The notes beneath the pieces were generated by a model that searched no databases, was not told the DNA's origin, and saw nothing but the letters and a program-made list of their open reading frames with translations. From the NCBI RefSeq assembly GCF_028502605.1, contig NC_079236.1, forward strand, positions 806,001-870,000: 64,000 bases of DNA, read 5' to 3'. Positions 11,156-22,709 of the stretch are shown piece after piece. The number at the start of each line of letters is the position of its first letter. Position 1 is the first letter of the stretch. The DNA is from Trichoderma breve (Eukaryota > Ascomycota > Sordariomycetes > Hypocreales > Hypocreaceae). The position numbers were made by a program, and so were the translations under genes.

Positions 11156-13666
11156 TGCTCCCAGGGGTGAGCGGGAGACAATGGGGTGAGTGATTAATAA
11201 AGTAGAAATAACATAGAAATTAACTGGAAAGACGGCGTTTTATCTATTTTTCACCATTCTCAGTATTGTCTCCTTGCGAACGAGCCAACGATGGGGGGCC
11301 CTTGAGGGGTTTTAGCTCGTTCAATCAGCAGCGAGCGCGCGCTCACAAACCTCTGGTGCCAACTGCCACTCTGGGGAGTTTGTGAAACTTTGGTTACATT
11401 GTGGATGTCCGGGCCCATATGGCTTAGGCCGTCCTTTCCTGATTACTTGCGTAGCTCGACATGGCGCCGGTTAATGCGGATAACGATAGCAGGACGAGGG
11501 CGTTTCTGTCGTACAAAGTGCTGTCTCAATAGGAGCAGCGTGGATGTTAGCCACACGGATCCTTGCCCACCTACGTCACCGTGGGTGAGCAATCCCTGCA
11601 AGGCTGGGCCTGGCCCCATAATACAAGTTGGCCGGCCGCGGTATTTGCTCCGTTGGTGTTTCTCGCAAGCGGCGTGGGAAGAGATCGAGGACGAACGAGA
11701 GCAAAGTCGGACGAGGTGGGAGTCGGCAGGGGGAGCAGAGCAGCATCGCCTTTGACAGCCAAGCCCATCGGGAGTCTAATTAGAGTTGACCAGCAGCATG
11801 TCCTTGTTGGCGGGAGGGAGGTAGCGTTAGAGAGATCCGATGAGCGTAAAGGCTGGAGCGCCAACCCAGAGCAAGCAAGATCAGGGCCAGGAGGCTGCGG
11901 GCTGCATCTCCAATCTCACCCAAACGTCCCCGCCACTTCTCCGCCAAACTAGGCCCTTTCAACGCAGGCCCGTCTCGTCTGCTGCCGCCTTTTCGCCTTT
12001 TCGTGAACCCACCAAAGGAGAATAGGGAGGCGAGTTCGATCTCACGATCTCTCTCCCCGCATGAAAAGCCTCCACGTGCCACAGTGATGTGCATCTGGTA
12101 GCGAGACATGTCGAACCATTTCTGCGTCTTGTGCAACGAATCCCATTCTGCTTCGATCCTGAAATCTCTCCATCGCATCTCCCAGACGCCCATCCCGCGA
12201 TTATTGCTGCTTTTGAACCCTCACGACGCACGGTTTTTTTTTTCCCTCGCAACAGGCCACAATCCACCGAACTGCATGGATATGGATGCAGGCAGATAAC
12301 AACCGGTGTGGGCAAATGCGAACCCTGAACCCGGCCCATGTTGGTGAGGCGCGTTTGCTGCAAGCGTACGATTCAGGCCAAGCCAGCGGCGAGTTGTGCG
12401 ATTTTGGCGCCTGTCATTGGCTGTCTGTGCAGCTGTGCTCGTGTTTCTGACCGAGGGTCGAACAGTCCATGCGAATTCCGGCGAGTAATTGCAGACCTGT
12501 CATTTTTTATTTGTCTGTCGAGGGTTATGTTCCAATTCAATGTGGTTGCATTGGTGAATGTGGTGGTTGCCTGAGGTATCGCGCAAAAGCAATTGGCTGG
12601 CTGTTCATGCAATCTCGCCCTAATAATCTACCGAGTACTTTGTACATACCACCGCCTTGCTCAAATTCTTCGGCTACCCTGGAGCCATCAACGGAATTGC
12701 AAATTGTTAAACTGACATTGGACCTTTCAGGATTTTACTCCATATTCACAGAATATACTACAAGGTGAGTTAAATACCGGTTTGCCAGAGTAATTTGAGC
12801 CGGATTATACGGCCGACTCCATATATTCTTGTCTTAGCCTGCCGCTGCTCCACCTTGGATTCGGAATCATGGTTTTAGATCGCTTTAGTCCATTCAATGC
12901 TTCGTACTGAGGCAAATTCCATTGCTCAGTGTGCCGTCTCATCTACAGTACTCGTACTTGTTTTTTCACCGCGAATTTCCTTTTCGGTATAATAAGCCCG
13001 TTAGTAAAGCGTTCGGATTTACGCCGAGAAGTTTACTAGTCAATTGGCCGAGTTTGAATCCTCGCCCAATGGTGTATTGTTGGCTCTTTGCAGTGAAAGC
13101 TTTGACCTGGTGGAATAATGATTGGTCCGTGACAAAAACCATAAGGGAATATTTATAAAAAAAATCGTATAACCTGATATACATATATTCTTCAATAGAA
13201 GGCGAATTGGGTGTCAATGATTTCATAAATAATTTTTTAAGCGGACTTTACTTCTTGATCTTGTGGCTGCTTGACTGTACCCCAAGGTGCCGGTCAGCCA
13301 CGCCAAGATTGCAGAAAATAGCTGACAGCTCAAGCTTGAACAACCACCTATAATTATTCTCTACATGTACATCATTCTTCAATTAAAATAGATTTGTTGT
13401 AAAAACATTTTCAGGCTACTTTTTGAATGCACCTGAGTACTATACAGTTTTAATGATAGCTGCCTAAGACCACGACGACATCTAACCACTTCTGTATAGC
13501 TGCTACCTAGAATTACCTGCTATAATCCCTCACCAGCTGGCTTCTCTCTAACAATGTATAATGCTCAATTCTTCAACTCCCTCAACCAATTGCCTATGGC
13601 TTGTCAACCCAAGTTTACTCTCCCTGTTTCATTTTACTCCAAGAAGTACCAATAAAATTACAAACC
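11156..13666. other. Gene-poor region of 2.5 kb
   Basis: Between the Atg22-like gene and the acetyltransferase. The first 1.2 kb is GC-rich with open frames on both strands that show no conserved features. The stretch about 12960-13160 is lower in GC and has a 78-codon plus-strand frame (12922-13158) without recognisable domains. I see no gene I can support. Confidence 0.4.
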
Positions 13667-14329
13667 ATGACGTCTTTCCAGAGAGACGACAGATTTTTCA
13701 CCAAGGACTGGATCATTACCCTTCCCTCCCGCCTAGAGCCAAACCTCAAATTCGTCCGCCTAACACCCGCCGAGACAGACGCATTTGTACGCTTTGCAGA
13801 GCGAGTGGTCATCCCATCGGCCCCGAACACCACCGAAGCCCCTCTTGCTGAGCCTCAAGCTCCAGCCCCAATCCCTGGAGAAAGGATGCAGAGGAACTAT
13901 GCCGATTCCCGGACCCGACATCATGCTCTCGACGTATATATGTCCTTGGAAGGCAAGTTTGTAGGCTGGGGAGCCATATATCAGATTACGCCCCCCGGCG
14001 AAAAGCCGAGTGTCGCAAACGTTGCCATCAGACTAAGCCCCGAAATCCAAGGGAAGGGACTGGGAAAGGTGCTACTACAGGTTTTGTTACGGTTGAGTAA
14101 TGAAGTGGATGTGGATATTATTGAGGCGGGTACCATGAAGTATAATATCCCAATGAGAAGATTGGGGAAGAGCGTCGGCTTGGTTGAGACGGAGGAGATT
14201 AAGGAACTCCCTGGACGGGGCGTTGTCGCTGATATACTGTTTAAGAACATTGAGAGGGAGAAGTGGAGAGATCTTGATATGGTGGTTGAGTTTAAGGATC
14301 AAGTTGTAAGTAAGGAAATGGGCATGTAA
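13667..14329 (+). CDS. GNAT-family N-acetyltransferase
   Basis: Single-exon gene, 220 aa from the ATG at 13667 (MTSFQRDDRFF); the frame is open further upstream but only with non-ATG starts. Two GNAT landmarks are visible. The acetyl-CoA loop region reads RLSPEIQGKGLGKVLL, matching the Q/R-x-x-G-x-G/A pattern that binds the pyrophosphate. Farther on, AGTMKYNIPMRRLGKSVGLVE matches the final motif, where an asparagine precedes a helix contacting CoA. Length is normal for small fungal GNATs. The substrate is unknown; it could be a small molecule or a protein amine. No targeting signal is evident. It stands alone in a gene-poor stretch. Confidence 0.88.
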   Translation: MTSFQRDDRFFTKDWIITLPSRLEPNLKFVRLTPAETDAFVRFAERVVIPSAPNTTEAPLAEPQAPAPIPGERMQRNYADSRTRHHALDVYMSLEGKFVGWGAIYQITPPGEKPSVANVAIRLSPEIQGKGLGKVLLQVLLRLSNEVDVDIIEAGTMKYNIPMRRLGKSVGLVETEEIKELPGRGVVADILFKNIEREKWRDLDMVVEFKDQVVSKEMGM

Positions 14330-14927
14330 TTAGCAAGTTGTAAATCTCATTTTATTTCTTATTACATGTATGTAAGTAAAGCGTGGTCTTAATACGAGAC
14401 ACAGGATGCTGGATACCTAACACTCAACTTGGAGCGCTCAGTACCTACTTTCTTATAGATTGCGTTCATGGTCTAAGACTGATAGTGGTAAAATAACGAA
14501 TTCTATAGTCAGATAGCATATTTTTTAATCGCACTTTAGAATACATCGACTGTTGATCTGTGCTTTTACAATCCACATGCACGGTTTCAATGTACTAACC
14601 TGATGATCCGGCTGGACCCGTTCCCACTGAGACGACGAGATGTAAGGGGTTATAAGAACGACATAAATACCACCAGTTCAGGTAGATTCATGGTACGTGC
14701 TGCAAGTAATCGACAGGTTTCACATTTGCAATAGCAAGTGCTAAATTTGGTGAGCCGAACATTGTGAAGGGCTTTGGACATATACTCGTCATACAAGATA
14801 TACTGAGCGAGACAGTACAGTTACTTTAGTGAGTACCTACCTATGAGTGAACACTCGAGATACACACAGAGAGATAATGGTCCATTCGGCTATCGGACAT
14901 ACGTTCCTCAAAAACGTCTGACTAGAA

Positions 14928-14986
14928 TGGCCGAGCCAAAAAATAAGTCTACTGAAAGAAGTGCGCCGGATCATCAGGTTCAAACC
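14928..14986 (+). other. tRNA-like A box and B box pair (possible tRNA-derived relic)
   Basis: TGGCCGAGCC at 14928-14937 fits most of the RNA polymerase III A box, and GGTTCAAACC at 14977-14986 fits the B box. The spacing is close to that in a tRNA gene. The flanking acceptor stems do not pair and no T-run terminator follows, so this is not an intact tRNA gene. It could be a decayed tRNA or SINE head, or chance. Confidence 0.25.
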
Positions 14987-15094
14987 TTTGCCATCGCCGA
15001 TCAAGGAGAAGCTGCCATACGTATGACGTTGATGCAATAAAATCCCAGTGGTATCACTAAATTCCCTTGTTGGACACATGCATGACGATGCAAC

Positions 15095-15174
15095 CCACGA
15101 TTGTTGATTGACGTTTGCCGAGTGGCGCCAGCCTTGCGCACCACGCCAGCCTTGCTGATCATTAACAATCGTGG
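15095..15174. repeat. Short inverted repeat
   Basis: CCACGATTGTT (15095-15105) and AACAATCGTGG (15164-15174) are perfect reverse complements separated by 58 bases. The spacer also contains two copies of CGCCAGCCTTG. Function is unknown. Confidence 0.6.
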
Positions 15175-17137
15175 CATGAACATGGTTAAACAGACGCCAG
15201 ATTGACGAGCTTGAGAGGAGAAATCTTCCGGAGACGCCAAGAAGAATGATGCTACATTAGTTCGTCATTGTATCCTGATTCTTGGAATAAAACAGGATTA
15301 ATTCTCAACCAGTACCTGGAATGCCTCATGATTCCAGATAGCAAGGAGCTGAAAATTAGAGCCTTCGTCCCGAAAATTAGATGCTGATATGATACCCTTA
15401 TCGCCGCCGGTAAGCCACATTTTGTTGGAGACACATTCCAATCGTCGGAGTTCTGTAAGCTTTATGCATCATAGCAACTAGAGAGCGATTACCGATACTA
15501 TGGTAAAACCATCGAACTCTGGTTAAATTAATTTTCAGCGGCAGGCTGCAGACTTGTCTGACGTTCCCACTGTTGACTGTCGCATGTGGTTTGAGGACAA
15601 ACGATGTTACCACTATTGCAGCAGATCATCTCCATTCTCTTGCTGATACTTCAACGATCAGACACAAGGTTAACTTGCCATGTGGAAGACAAGACTTGGA
15701 AGCATTGGCGTACCCAAAATCCGGGGAAACTGGAGTATGGCTCTACCCGTCTCCAGAAGAACCACAGTGGCACCGACCCGTTGATCGGGTTGTGGGCAAA
15801 AAAGTCACAGCTCACGAGCTTGAGGGGTCTTTGCGGAGAATTAGACGGCCGTCGCTTTTGCCATCTTTTTCATCGTCATAATTCTTGCGCCTTTAGAAAA
15901 GCTACGCCGATCGGCATCACAATCCCTGGCTGCATGCAGTCTAATGACGTCGCGCCTATGGCCGGAAATAGCTAAACGCCTGGCCGGTGATTGGAGTGGC
16001 GGCAGAGAAACATCGGCAGAATCGAGCCAGAGCAGCGCTAGGCTGAGAAGGATGGCTTCCTGCGCAAATCATTTTACAGGAATCACCGCGGGCTTCTTTG
16101 CAATTACATCACCGGTTGGACGCCATGAACTGCCGCCTTGAGTAACTCCGAAGAGGAGAAGACCAAAGGGCGTTGCAAGAAAAAGCTTTGAATTTGCTTG
16201 ACGGACTGCGGCCAGAGTCTCCTCCGAATGGTACCGTTTCTGCACCGTTGCGTTGTGTGGTGTGGAGAATGAAAACAGCCGTTTAGCAGAGGGCGAAGAT
16301 GAAGTCATACCTAATGTACTTATATGGATGCCTATCACGTTTGGCTCACCACCAAGGATCCACGACTCCACGACCATGTGTTGCGTTCTCCAGTCTTCTC
16401 CAGTTTCCCCGGCTTCTCAGTGGGTCAAGATGCCTCGTGGACGGAAGCAGGAAACAAAGGCAAAAAGGAAACAATAAGACCATGATCCGCTTTTTCGCCA
16501 GGCAGCGACATTTCCAGCATAAGAACGTCTGTAAATGGTGATGATATCCCCCTACAGTACGCAATCTCGTCACAACACCGTGTTGGGTGTCCAAGGGGAC
16601 CCATGGGAAACCAAGGTTTGCGATCCTGGGAAGCCTTCTCACGAGGTGATCGGCGTTGATGTCGGACAAGGCTGCTGGTACCGGCCTTTAGAATTTGAAG
16701 AATCATTCGAGCAGCCATGCAGTCTTGATGGTTAGGCCGGTGGCTGACGCCCCCAACTTGGGGAAGGATGGAGGGGATTGTGCATATGCAGCATGATATC
16801 GGGGGATGATACGGGGAGAGAAGGTTGTTATAACAGTGAGGAGTGTCCTTCATCCTGGCGTTGGACTTGATCATCTCCTCTTGTGCTACATGGCGTGCTT
16901 ATAACAGCTCCAGGTCCTACTTGAAGCTATCCAAGTACCTGAAGCAATCCACATTGAGCATCGGCCTAGGAATAGTGGTGCAGGTGCAGCTATCTCTCTT
17001 GCCCATTGTATCTCAGTTACACGTGCCTCTGCTTTGTAGCTTCAAAGTACCGCGTATCACATCCCCAATCTCAGCTTCAACTTGACACTTAATACGTCTC
17101 CATCATTGAATACTGGAATCAAGCATCCATATACATC

Positions 17138-19242
17138 ATGGAGAAAGCCGACAGCCAAAGCTCTCAGGATGGCACTGAGAATGTCGAGCACGCGCCTCGG
17201 CGTGGCTCCTTCGCCAACATGGATAATCTCGCTGCCGTCTTCGAGAATCCCCTGAAGCAACGCACCAAAGATGAGCTTCTGAAAGATGTTGGCGAATTCT
17301 GTCGAATGCACGATCTCATGGACTACCACGATGACTTCCGTAAGGGTGCCCTGGCCGCCCAGAGCCCGGAATCCATCCATATGCTTGAGGAACTCACTCC
17401 AGAGGATAAAAACATCATTGAACGAGAGCTGACTCACCGCTGGTCTCATCCATTCATGCTCTACTGGCTTTGTTGCATGTGCTCCATGGCTGCCGCAGTG
17501 CAGGGAATGGACGAGACAGTCAACAATGGTGCCCAAGCTTTGTATCTGGCAGATCTTGACATTGCAGGCCCCGGAGTCACTCGCTTCTCCCCCTCAATGC
17601 AAGATAATATTACTGGCCTAGTCGTCGGCGCTCCGTACCTCTGCTGCGCCATACTTGGCTGCTGGCTGACGGAGCCTTTGAACAAAGTTCTTGGACGGAG
17701 AGGAACAATCTTCATTTCTTGTTTTATTGCTGCCGTTGCCTCTATTTGGGAGGGCGTTGCCAATTCTTGGGTGAATCTGTTCCTTGCTCGATTTGTTCTT
17801 GGTCTCGGCATCGGTCCCAAGTCATCAACTGTTCCCGTTTACGCTGCTGAATGCAGTCCTGCGCCGATTCGAGGTGCCTTGGTCATGCGTGAGTAATCAT
17901 CACACTTTTCCCCCATCAAATATATGTCCTGAGACTAATCAGCCTACATGTACAGAGTGGCAGATGTGGACTGCCTTTGGTATCATGCTCGGCAACATAA
18001 TGGGTGTTGCGTTTGGTCCATCAACAGGCATCAAGCCTTCTCTCGGCTGGCGTCTTATGCTTGGCAGCACCGTCGTCCTGCCCCTGATTGTCTGTGCGCA
18101 GGTTTACTTTTGTCCCGAATCTCCTCGGTATGTTCTTCAATTCCACATTCATATCCCGTTGAATTCACAGCCCAGCTAACCACCTGCCAGTTGGTATATC
18201 CAACATAAAAAGGTCAAGAAGGCTTTCAGATCATTCCAGCGCCTACGATACTCTAACATCCAAGCTGCCCGTGATACATACTATACCTACGTTGGAGTTG
18301 AGATCGAGCGCGAAGCGAACAGAGGCAAAAACCTCTTCACCCAGTTTGTCGAGCTTTTTACCGTCCCAAGGAACCGTCGAGCAACATGGGCCACATGGAT
18401 TCTTATGTTTGGGTAAGTGGCAGAGATGATTATTATAATATCAAGAGTCACAAGCTAATCAATATTGCTATTACAGTCAGCAATTCTGTGGAGGTAAGAA
18501 CTTTTGCTCTTGACTCGATTCATCAAGGTATTCGAGACTGACTTTGTGCATAGTGAATATCATTGCTTACTACAGTACGACCATCTTCATTGAGTCCGGC
18601 TACTCCACCAACTCAGCCTTACTTGCATCCATGGGCACCGGCATTCTCAACTTCGTCTTTGCCATCCCCGCAGTTTTTACCATTGACAGATGGGGTCGTC
18701 GAAACCTTTTGCTCTTTACGTTTCCCTTCCTGTGCCTCTTCTTGCTGTGGACTGGAATGTCATTCTTCATCCCAGATGATGGTACCAAGAAGAGAGTCGG
18801 CATGGTTACAACGGGCATGTATCTCTTTGAGGTCTTTTATTCCCCGGGCGAAGGTCCAGTGCCGTTCACATACTCGGCAGAGGCATTCCCAGTCCATGTC
18901 CGTGATGTGGGCATGTCATGGGCTACTGCGACCACTTGGTGTTTCAACTTCATTCTATCTTTCACATGGCCATCCATCTCCAGGGCGTTTACTGTACAGG
19001 GAGCGTTCGGATGGTATGCAGCTTGGTGTGCTATCCTTTGGGTCTTCATCCTCCTATTCGTGCCTGAGACCAAGGCACTCACTCTTGAAGAGCTCGACCA
19101 AGTGTTTGGAGTAAGCACCCGCAAACACATGAGCTACCAGATGAAGAATGCCATGTGGCACTTTAGGACCTGGGTACTGCGTCAAAAGTTGGAGCCTCTA
19201 CCTCCCTTTTACCGCCGTGCCGAAAGGCTCAATCATAAATAG
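17138..19242 (+). CDS. MFS sugar transporter (sugar porter family)
   Basis: 616-aa sugar/H+ symporter-type protein encoded by five exons: 17138-17888, 17956-18127, 18191-18412, 18477-18493 and 18554-19242. The joined phases are consistent. The long polar N-terminus (about 105 residues) precedes twelve predicted helices. Sugar-porter signatures are visible: GRRGTIF after helix 2, PVYAAECSP at helix 4-5, PESPRWYI closing the first half, GQQFCGVNIIAYYS in helix 7, DRWGRRNLL in the second half, and PETKALTLEELDQVFG at the C-terminus. The 17-nt fourth exon supplies QQFCG of the helix 7 sugar-binding motif, so it is needed for function. Homologues of this branch carry varied sugars or polyols, and the sequence alone does not fix the substrate. 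Plasma membrane location is inferred. Confidence 0.94.
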
Positions 19243-20420
19243 AGATGAGGTGTTATGCCAGAGTTACACTTGACCAACTATTGGTCACACAAACACTATC
19301 TTCGTCAAAGTGATATGACGAGATAGGTAGCACCAGCGGCAAATGATGCTGCGTTTGACATTTTTGAGTCTATATTTGGATGATGGGCTGTTGCGTTTTT
19401 CATGATACCGAGTGCACCGATGAGTGTCACATTGTTAGTTGTATACAGTTACTGAAATGGAAATAATATTCACTTGTATGCTGACCAACATTCTCTCTTG
19501 CCGCCGAGCATGTGTTGTTGGGTATAAAATAAGAAGCGGGAAATGTTTCGGTGATGATTTACATGGATTTGAAACGCTGTTAGATGCTGTTATGTTGCTG
19601 GACTCGTCTTTTGCAGGGGTTAAGGGGATAACATTTTCGTCCCGAGTGACATGGACACGATGGGACTGAAAAATATCCTTGAGAGAGAGCTTCGTGAGAC
19701 AGAGTAGGGTATCGTGTCTCCTACCCCTTTATAAGTAAATACCTTCTCTTATATCCACCTATGTCTTCCATATTACCATGTCTGCCTATATTCGCTATAC
19801 GTATTATAACTCACTACCTTTACAGAGAATCCATGCCTGCGTTTATTACTCAATGACCCAGGGCCTCCTCGCTTATTTTGTCTTCAGCAAGGGGATATTT
19901 TGTTGTTGGTCGTTAGCTTCATCCTAGCGGCGGAGCCTAGTCTGAAATCCCCAGCAGCCAAGCTCTGACCCTCTCGAATAGAAGCGCGCGGTTTTGCTGT
20001 AGTGTTGAAGCTAGATGAAAAGTCCTAGCTATTTCGAGCTTGGGATTGTGGTCCTCCCGTTTCAACGTTTGGCAGGTTGTCAGAGGAGGCGCTTGGTGTT
20101 TGGTTGTGATGATGCTTGACGGCCGGGTAGGGCAGCCGGGGAGGAGGGAGAGTTTGCGGGATTCTGTTTGACGGCGGCTAGATGCAGGAGGCTATATTTG
20201 GGTAATTGAAATGAATTTTGGTGAGGATTTGGGAGGTGTGCGTTGTGGGAGGGAATATATAAGATGGGCTTCTCGTCAGGTAGGGAGATGGTGATATTAG
20301 GCAGACACACATCAGCAACTCAACCAAACGGACAAAATACCATCATTTTCTTTTAGTTTGAATATATCCTAAATATCTTTTGTTGTATTAATTATCAACC
20401 TTTCCTTTAATACCTTCAAT
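19243..20420. other. Intergenic region before the HET gene
   Basis: Holds the 3' end of the sugar transporter and the promoter of the HET gene. No conserved open frame was seen in the 1.2 kb. Confidence 0.4.
20256..20263 (+). promoter_or_regulatory. Putative TATA box of the HET-domain gene
   Basis: TATATAAG lies 165 bp upstream of the HET gene ATG, in the right orientation. Position fits a core promoter with a leader of about 100-130 nt. No experimental support. Confidence 0.4.
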
Positions 20421-22153
20421 ATGCGGCTTCTCAACACCAAAACTCTCCAGATCGAACAATTCACCAACCATGGTGGCTACAACAGTCTCCTGAAAAAGGG
20501 CAGCGACCTCATTGGCAAGCGCGCAACTCCTCGTTATGCTATCCTCTCCCACACATGGGGCGAAGGTGAAGTCATCTTTCAGGATATGGAGAGCAAAAAC
20601 CGCCCCGCAGCGATGAAAAAGCGCGGGTGGAGGAAGCTTGAAGATAGCTGCAGGCGGGCAGCGAAAGATGGCTTCCAGTATATCTGGATTGACACTTGCT
20701 GTATTGATAAGACTAGCTCCACAGAGTTGGCCGAGGCGATTAATTCCATGTTCCAGTGGTATAAGGAATCAGATCTTTGCTATGCTTTCTTAGAAGATTG
20801 CCAGGGTCCTTTGCCTTATAGAACCGGCTCTTCATCTTCTCCTCTACCTCGGTGGTATACCAGAGGATGGACGCTGCAAGAACTCATTGCTCCAAAAGTC
20901 GTTCATTTTTACTCAATGGCATGGAAGTTTCTCGGCACGAAAGATGATCACGCTATCGAAATCTCTCGTTTGACGGGCATTGACACATATTCGCTTGGAG
21001 GCGGCGATTTGTCACGCATCAGCGTTGCGCGACGCATGAGCTGGGTTGCCACTCGCCAGACAACTCGGATGGAAGATATGGCCTACAGTGTTATGGGAAT
21101 ATTCAACATCTCCATGCCGCTACTTTATGGAGAAGGGTCAAAAGCCTTTGCGCGACTACAGAAGGAGATTATGAAGGGAACAGATGATCAGTCGCTGTTC
21201 GCGTGGAGTGAAAATGACAGTGCTGGCTATCGCAATGCTGAAGAGAAGAACGGCCTTTTGGCTTATTCTCCTCTGTCTTTTGCATCAGCCGCATCAGTTA
21301 CCAGATTCTACACCCCGCGACCTGGGCACCGGGAGAACTCCATTGAAAGCCAGGGCTCCGTCGTCAACCTCCTCATGTGTCATGACACCAGCTCTAGATC
21401 CAACGACGTGTTTTTTGCTGTCTTGGACTGCCAGATTGGTCATGTACCAGGCGTATTGGCTGGAATTCGTTTGATGAGGAAGGGTTCCTCAGGAAATGAC
21501 TTTATGAGAGTCGACACCTCCCAAATCTTCCAATTTGCGCGAGTCGAAAAAGATGGAAGCATCGCCGTCGAAGGATTTGATCCAACAAAAGAGCAGACCC
21601 AGATTGTAGAAGTGAGATCACGTATGTCGGAACTAGATTATCTATTTACTTGTACCAATAGTCCATGCTAACAATCAGCTTTCTAGGTGCCGTATTTCGA
21701 AACTGGGCCCCGAGGACTATTCGAGTTCTACAGTCTTCGCCACCACAGCTCCCACCTGGATTCTGGCTCGTTCCGCCGCAGAACATCTCTTCAGCCGCGA
21801 TCTCAGTCCAAACGGCTTATCCAGTGAAGCACTGGGATGCACACACCTGGCTGATGCAGCCTCCCACTGCCGATGCTCTGACCCCCAAGGTAGGAGCTGT
21901 GCAGCTCAAATTCAACGGGAAGCAGTATTCTCTCATCTTCGGAGTCGTGAATACGCGAGAGGGAATGAAACCTTGGTGTGCGCTTGAAGAGAGCTCTGGG
22001 CGTGTCTCATTAGAGCAGTGGTTTACTCAATTCAAGGCCCAGGTGGACAAGCCAAATGGTGGTGCTAAACGATCGCCCAACGTTGATGTCACGGTCCGTC
22101 TGGCGAAGGTCTCAGGCCATGATATGTATATAATGCAGCTGCTTACACGATAA
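20421..22153 (+). CDS. HET-domain protein (heterokaryon incompatibility-like)
   Basis: 555-aa protein from two exons, 20421-21621 and 21687-22153, with a 65-nt intron (GTATGT donor, CTAACAATCAG-type end). The HET domain is near the N-terminus: RYAILSHTWG (residues 39-48), YIWIDTCCID (87-96) and RGWTLQELIAP (148-158), preceded by MRLLNTKTL, the usual opening of HET proteins. The region after the domain reads MEDMAYSVMGIFNISMPLLYGEG, also standard in this group. The C-terminal half (after about residue 270) is unrelated to NACHT, WD or ankyrin modules that I can recognise. HET proteins often trigger cell death on contact with a non-self partner in Podospora and Neurospora; for this copy that role is inferred only. 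Filamentous fungi carry dozens of such genes, most uncharacterised. Confidence 0.93.
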
Positions 22154-22709
22154 ATTGTTTCGGGTTCTTCTTTTTGGGTTTGTATACTATGGGTTAGGTA
22201 GGAGTTATGTAGGCGGAATTTTGATTTAGCTGCTTGAATGGATTTCGTTTTCTGTTATCAACTTTCGCCCGTGAGCAAGCATTATTAACTGATGGTGGAA
22301 GAGTAACGTAAACAAAATTGTCAATTAAATCTGAGCGTTTCGTATTTGACATGGGATTCATTTTTATCGAAGTGAAACCCCTAATTCTCAATGCAGGTCC
22401 TCATTGTGATGAAAATGCTGCGTCTCGTGAGATACAACGCACCGAGTGACTCACAGACCCCAAGCTTGAGGCTTACTTAGGAGGCTGTGCAAATCAGACT
22501 CAAGATGCAGTCAAAAATAACATTTGATATAAGACCAAGCAAGCATCTAGCAGGAGACTTTTCTCATAAAATTCTACATGCTCTATATCAAGAGGCAATT
22601 TCTTAACCCCAAATTGATTAAGGCGATAACTTTGGGCTCCTTCATATTGACGACCCCCACATTGAGGCCGCAACATCGAACTTTGCAATTTAACTACAAA
22701 AGGCTACAA
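22154..22709. other. Intergenic region before the RNA cyclase gene
   Basis: AT-rich. The frame of the cyclase gene is open back to an ATG at 22578, which would add 44 residues with some basic and hydrophobic character; I prefer the downstream ATG. Nothing else recognised. Confidence 0.4.

Larger units (their letters stand above)
14330..17137. other. Gene-poor region of 2.8 kb
   Basis: No conserved protein found on either strand. It contains a tRNA-like A box/B box pair at 14928-14986 and a small inverted repeat at 15095-15174, reported separately. Open frames of about 100 codons around 15573-15975 overlap in two frames and lack recognisable features. The final part holds the promoter of the sugar transporter. 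Confidence 0.4.

Noticed and set aside
13040..13075. Segment resembling a tRNA T-arm (GAGTTTGAATCCTC)
   Set aside because: No matching D-arm, anticodon arm or acceptor stem can be folded around it.
12922..13158. Open frame in a low-GC patch, possible inserted or organelle-derived DNA
   Set aside because: Short, unrecognised, and a base-composition dip alone does not support transfer.
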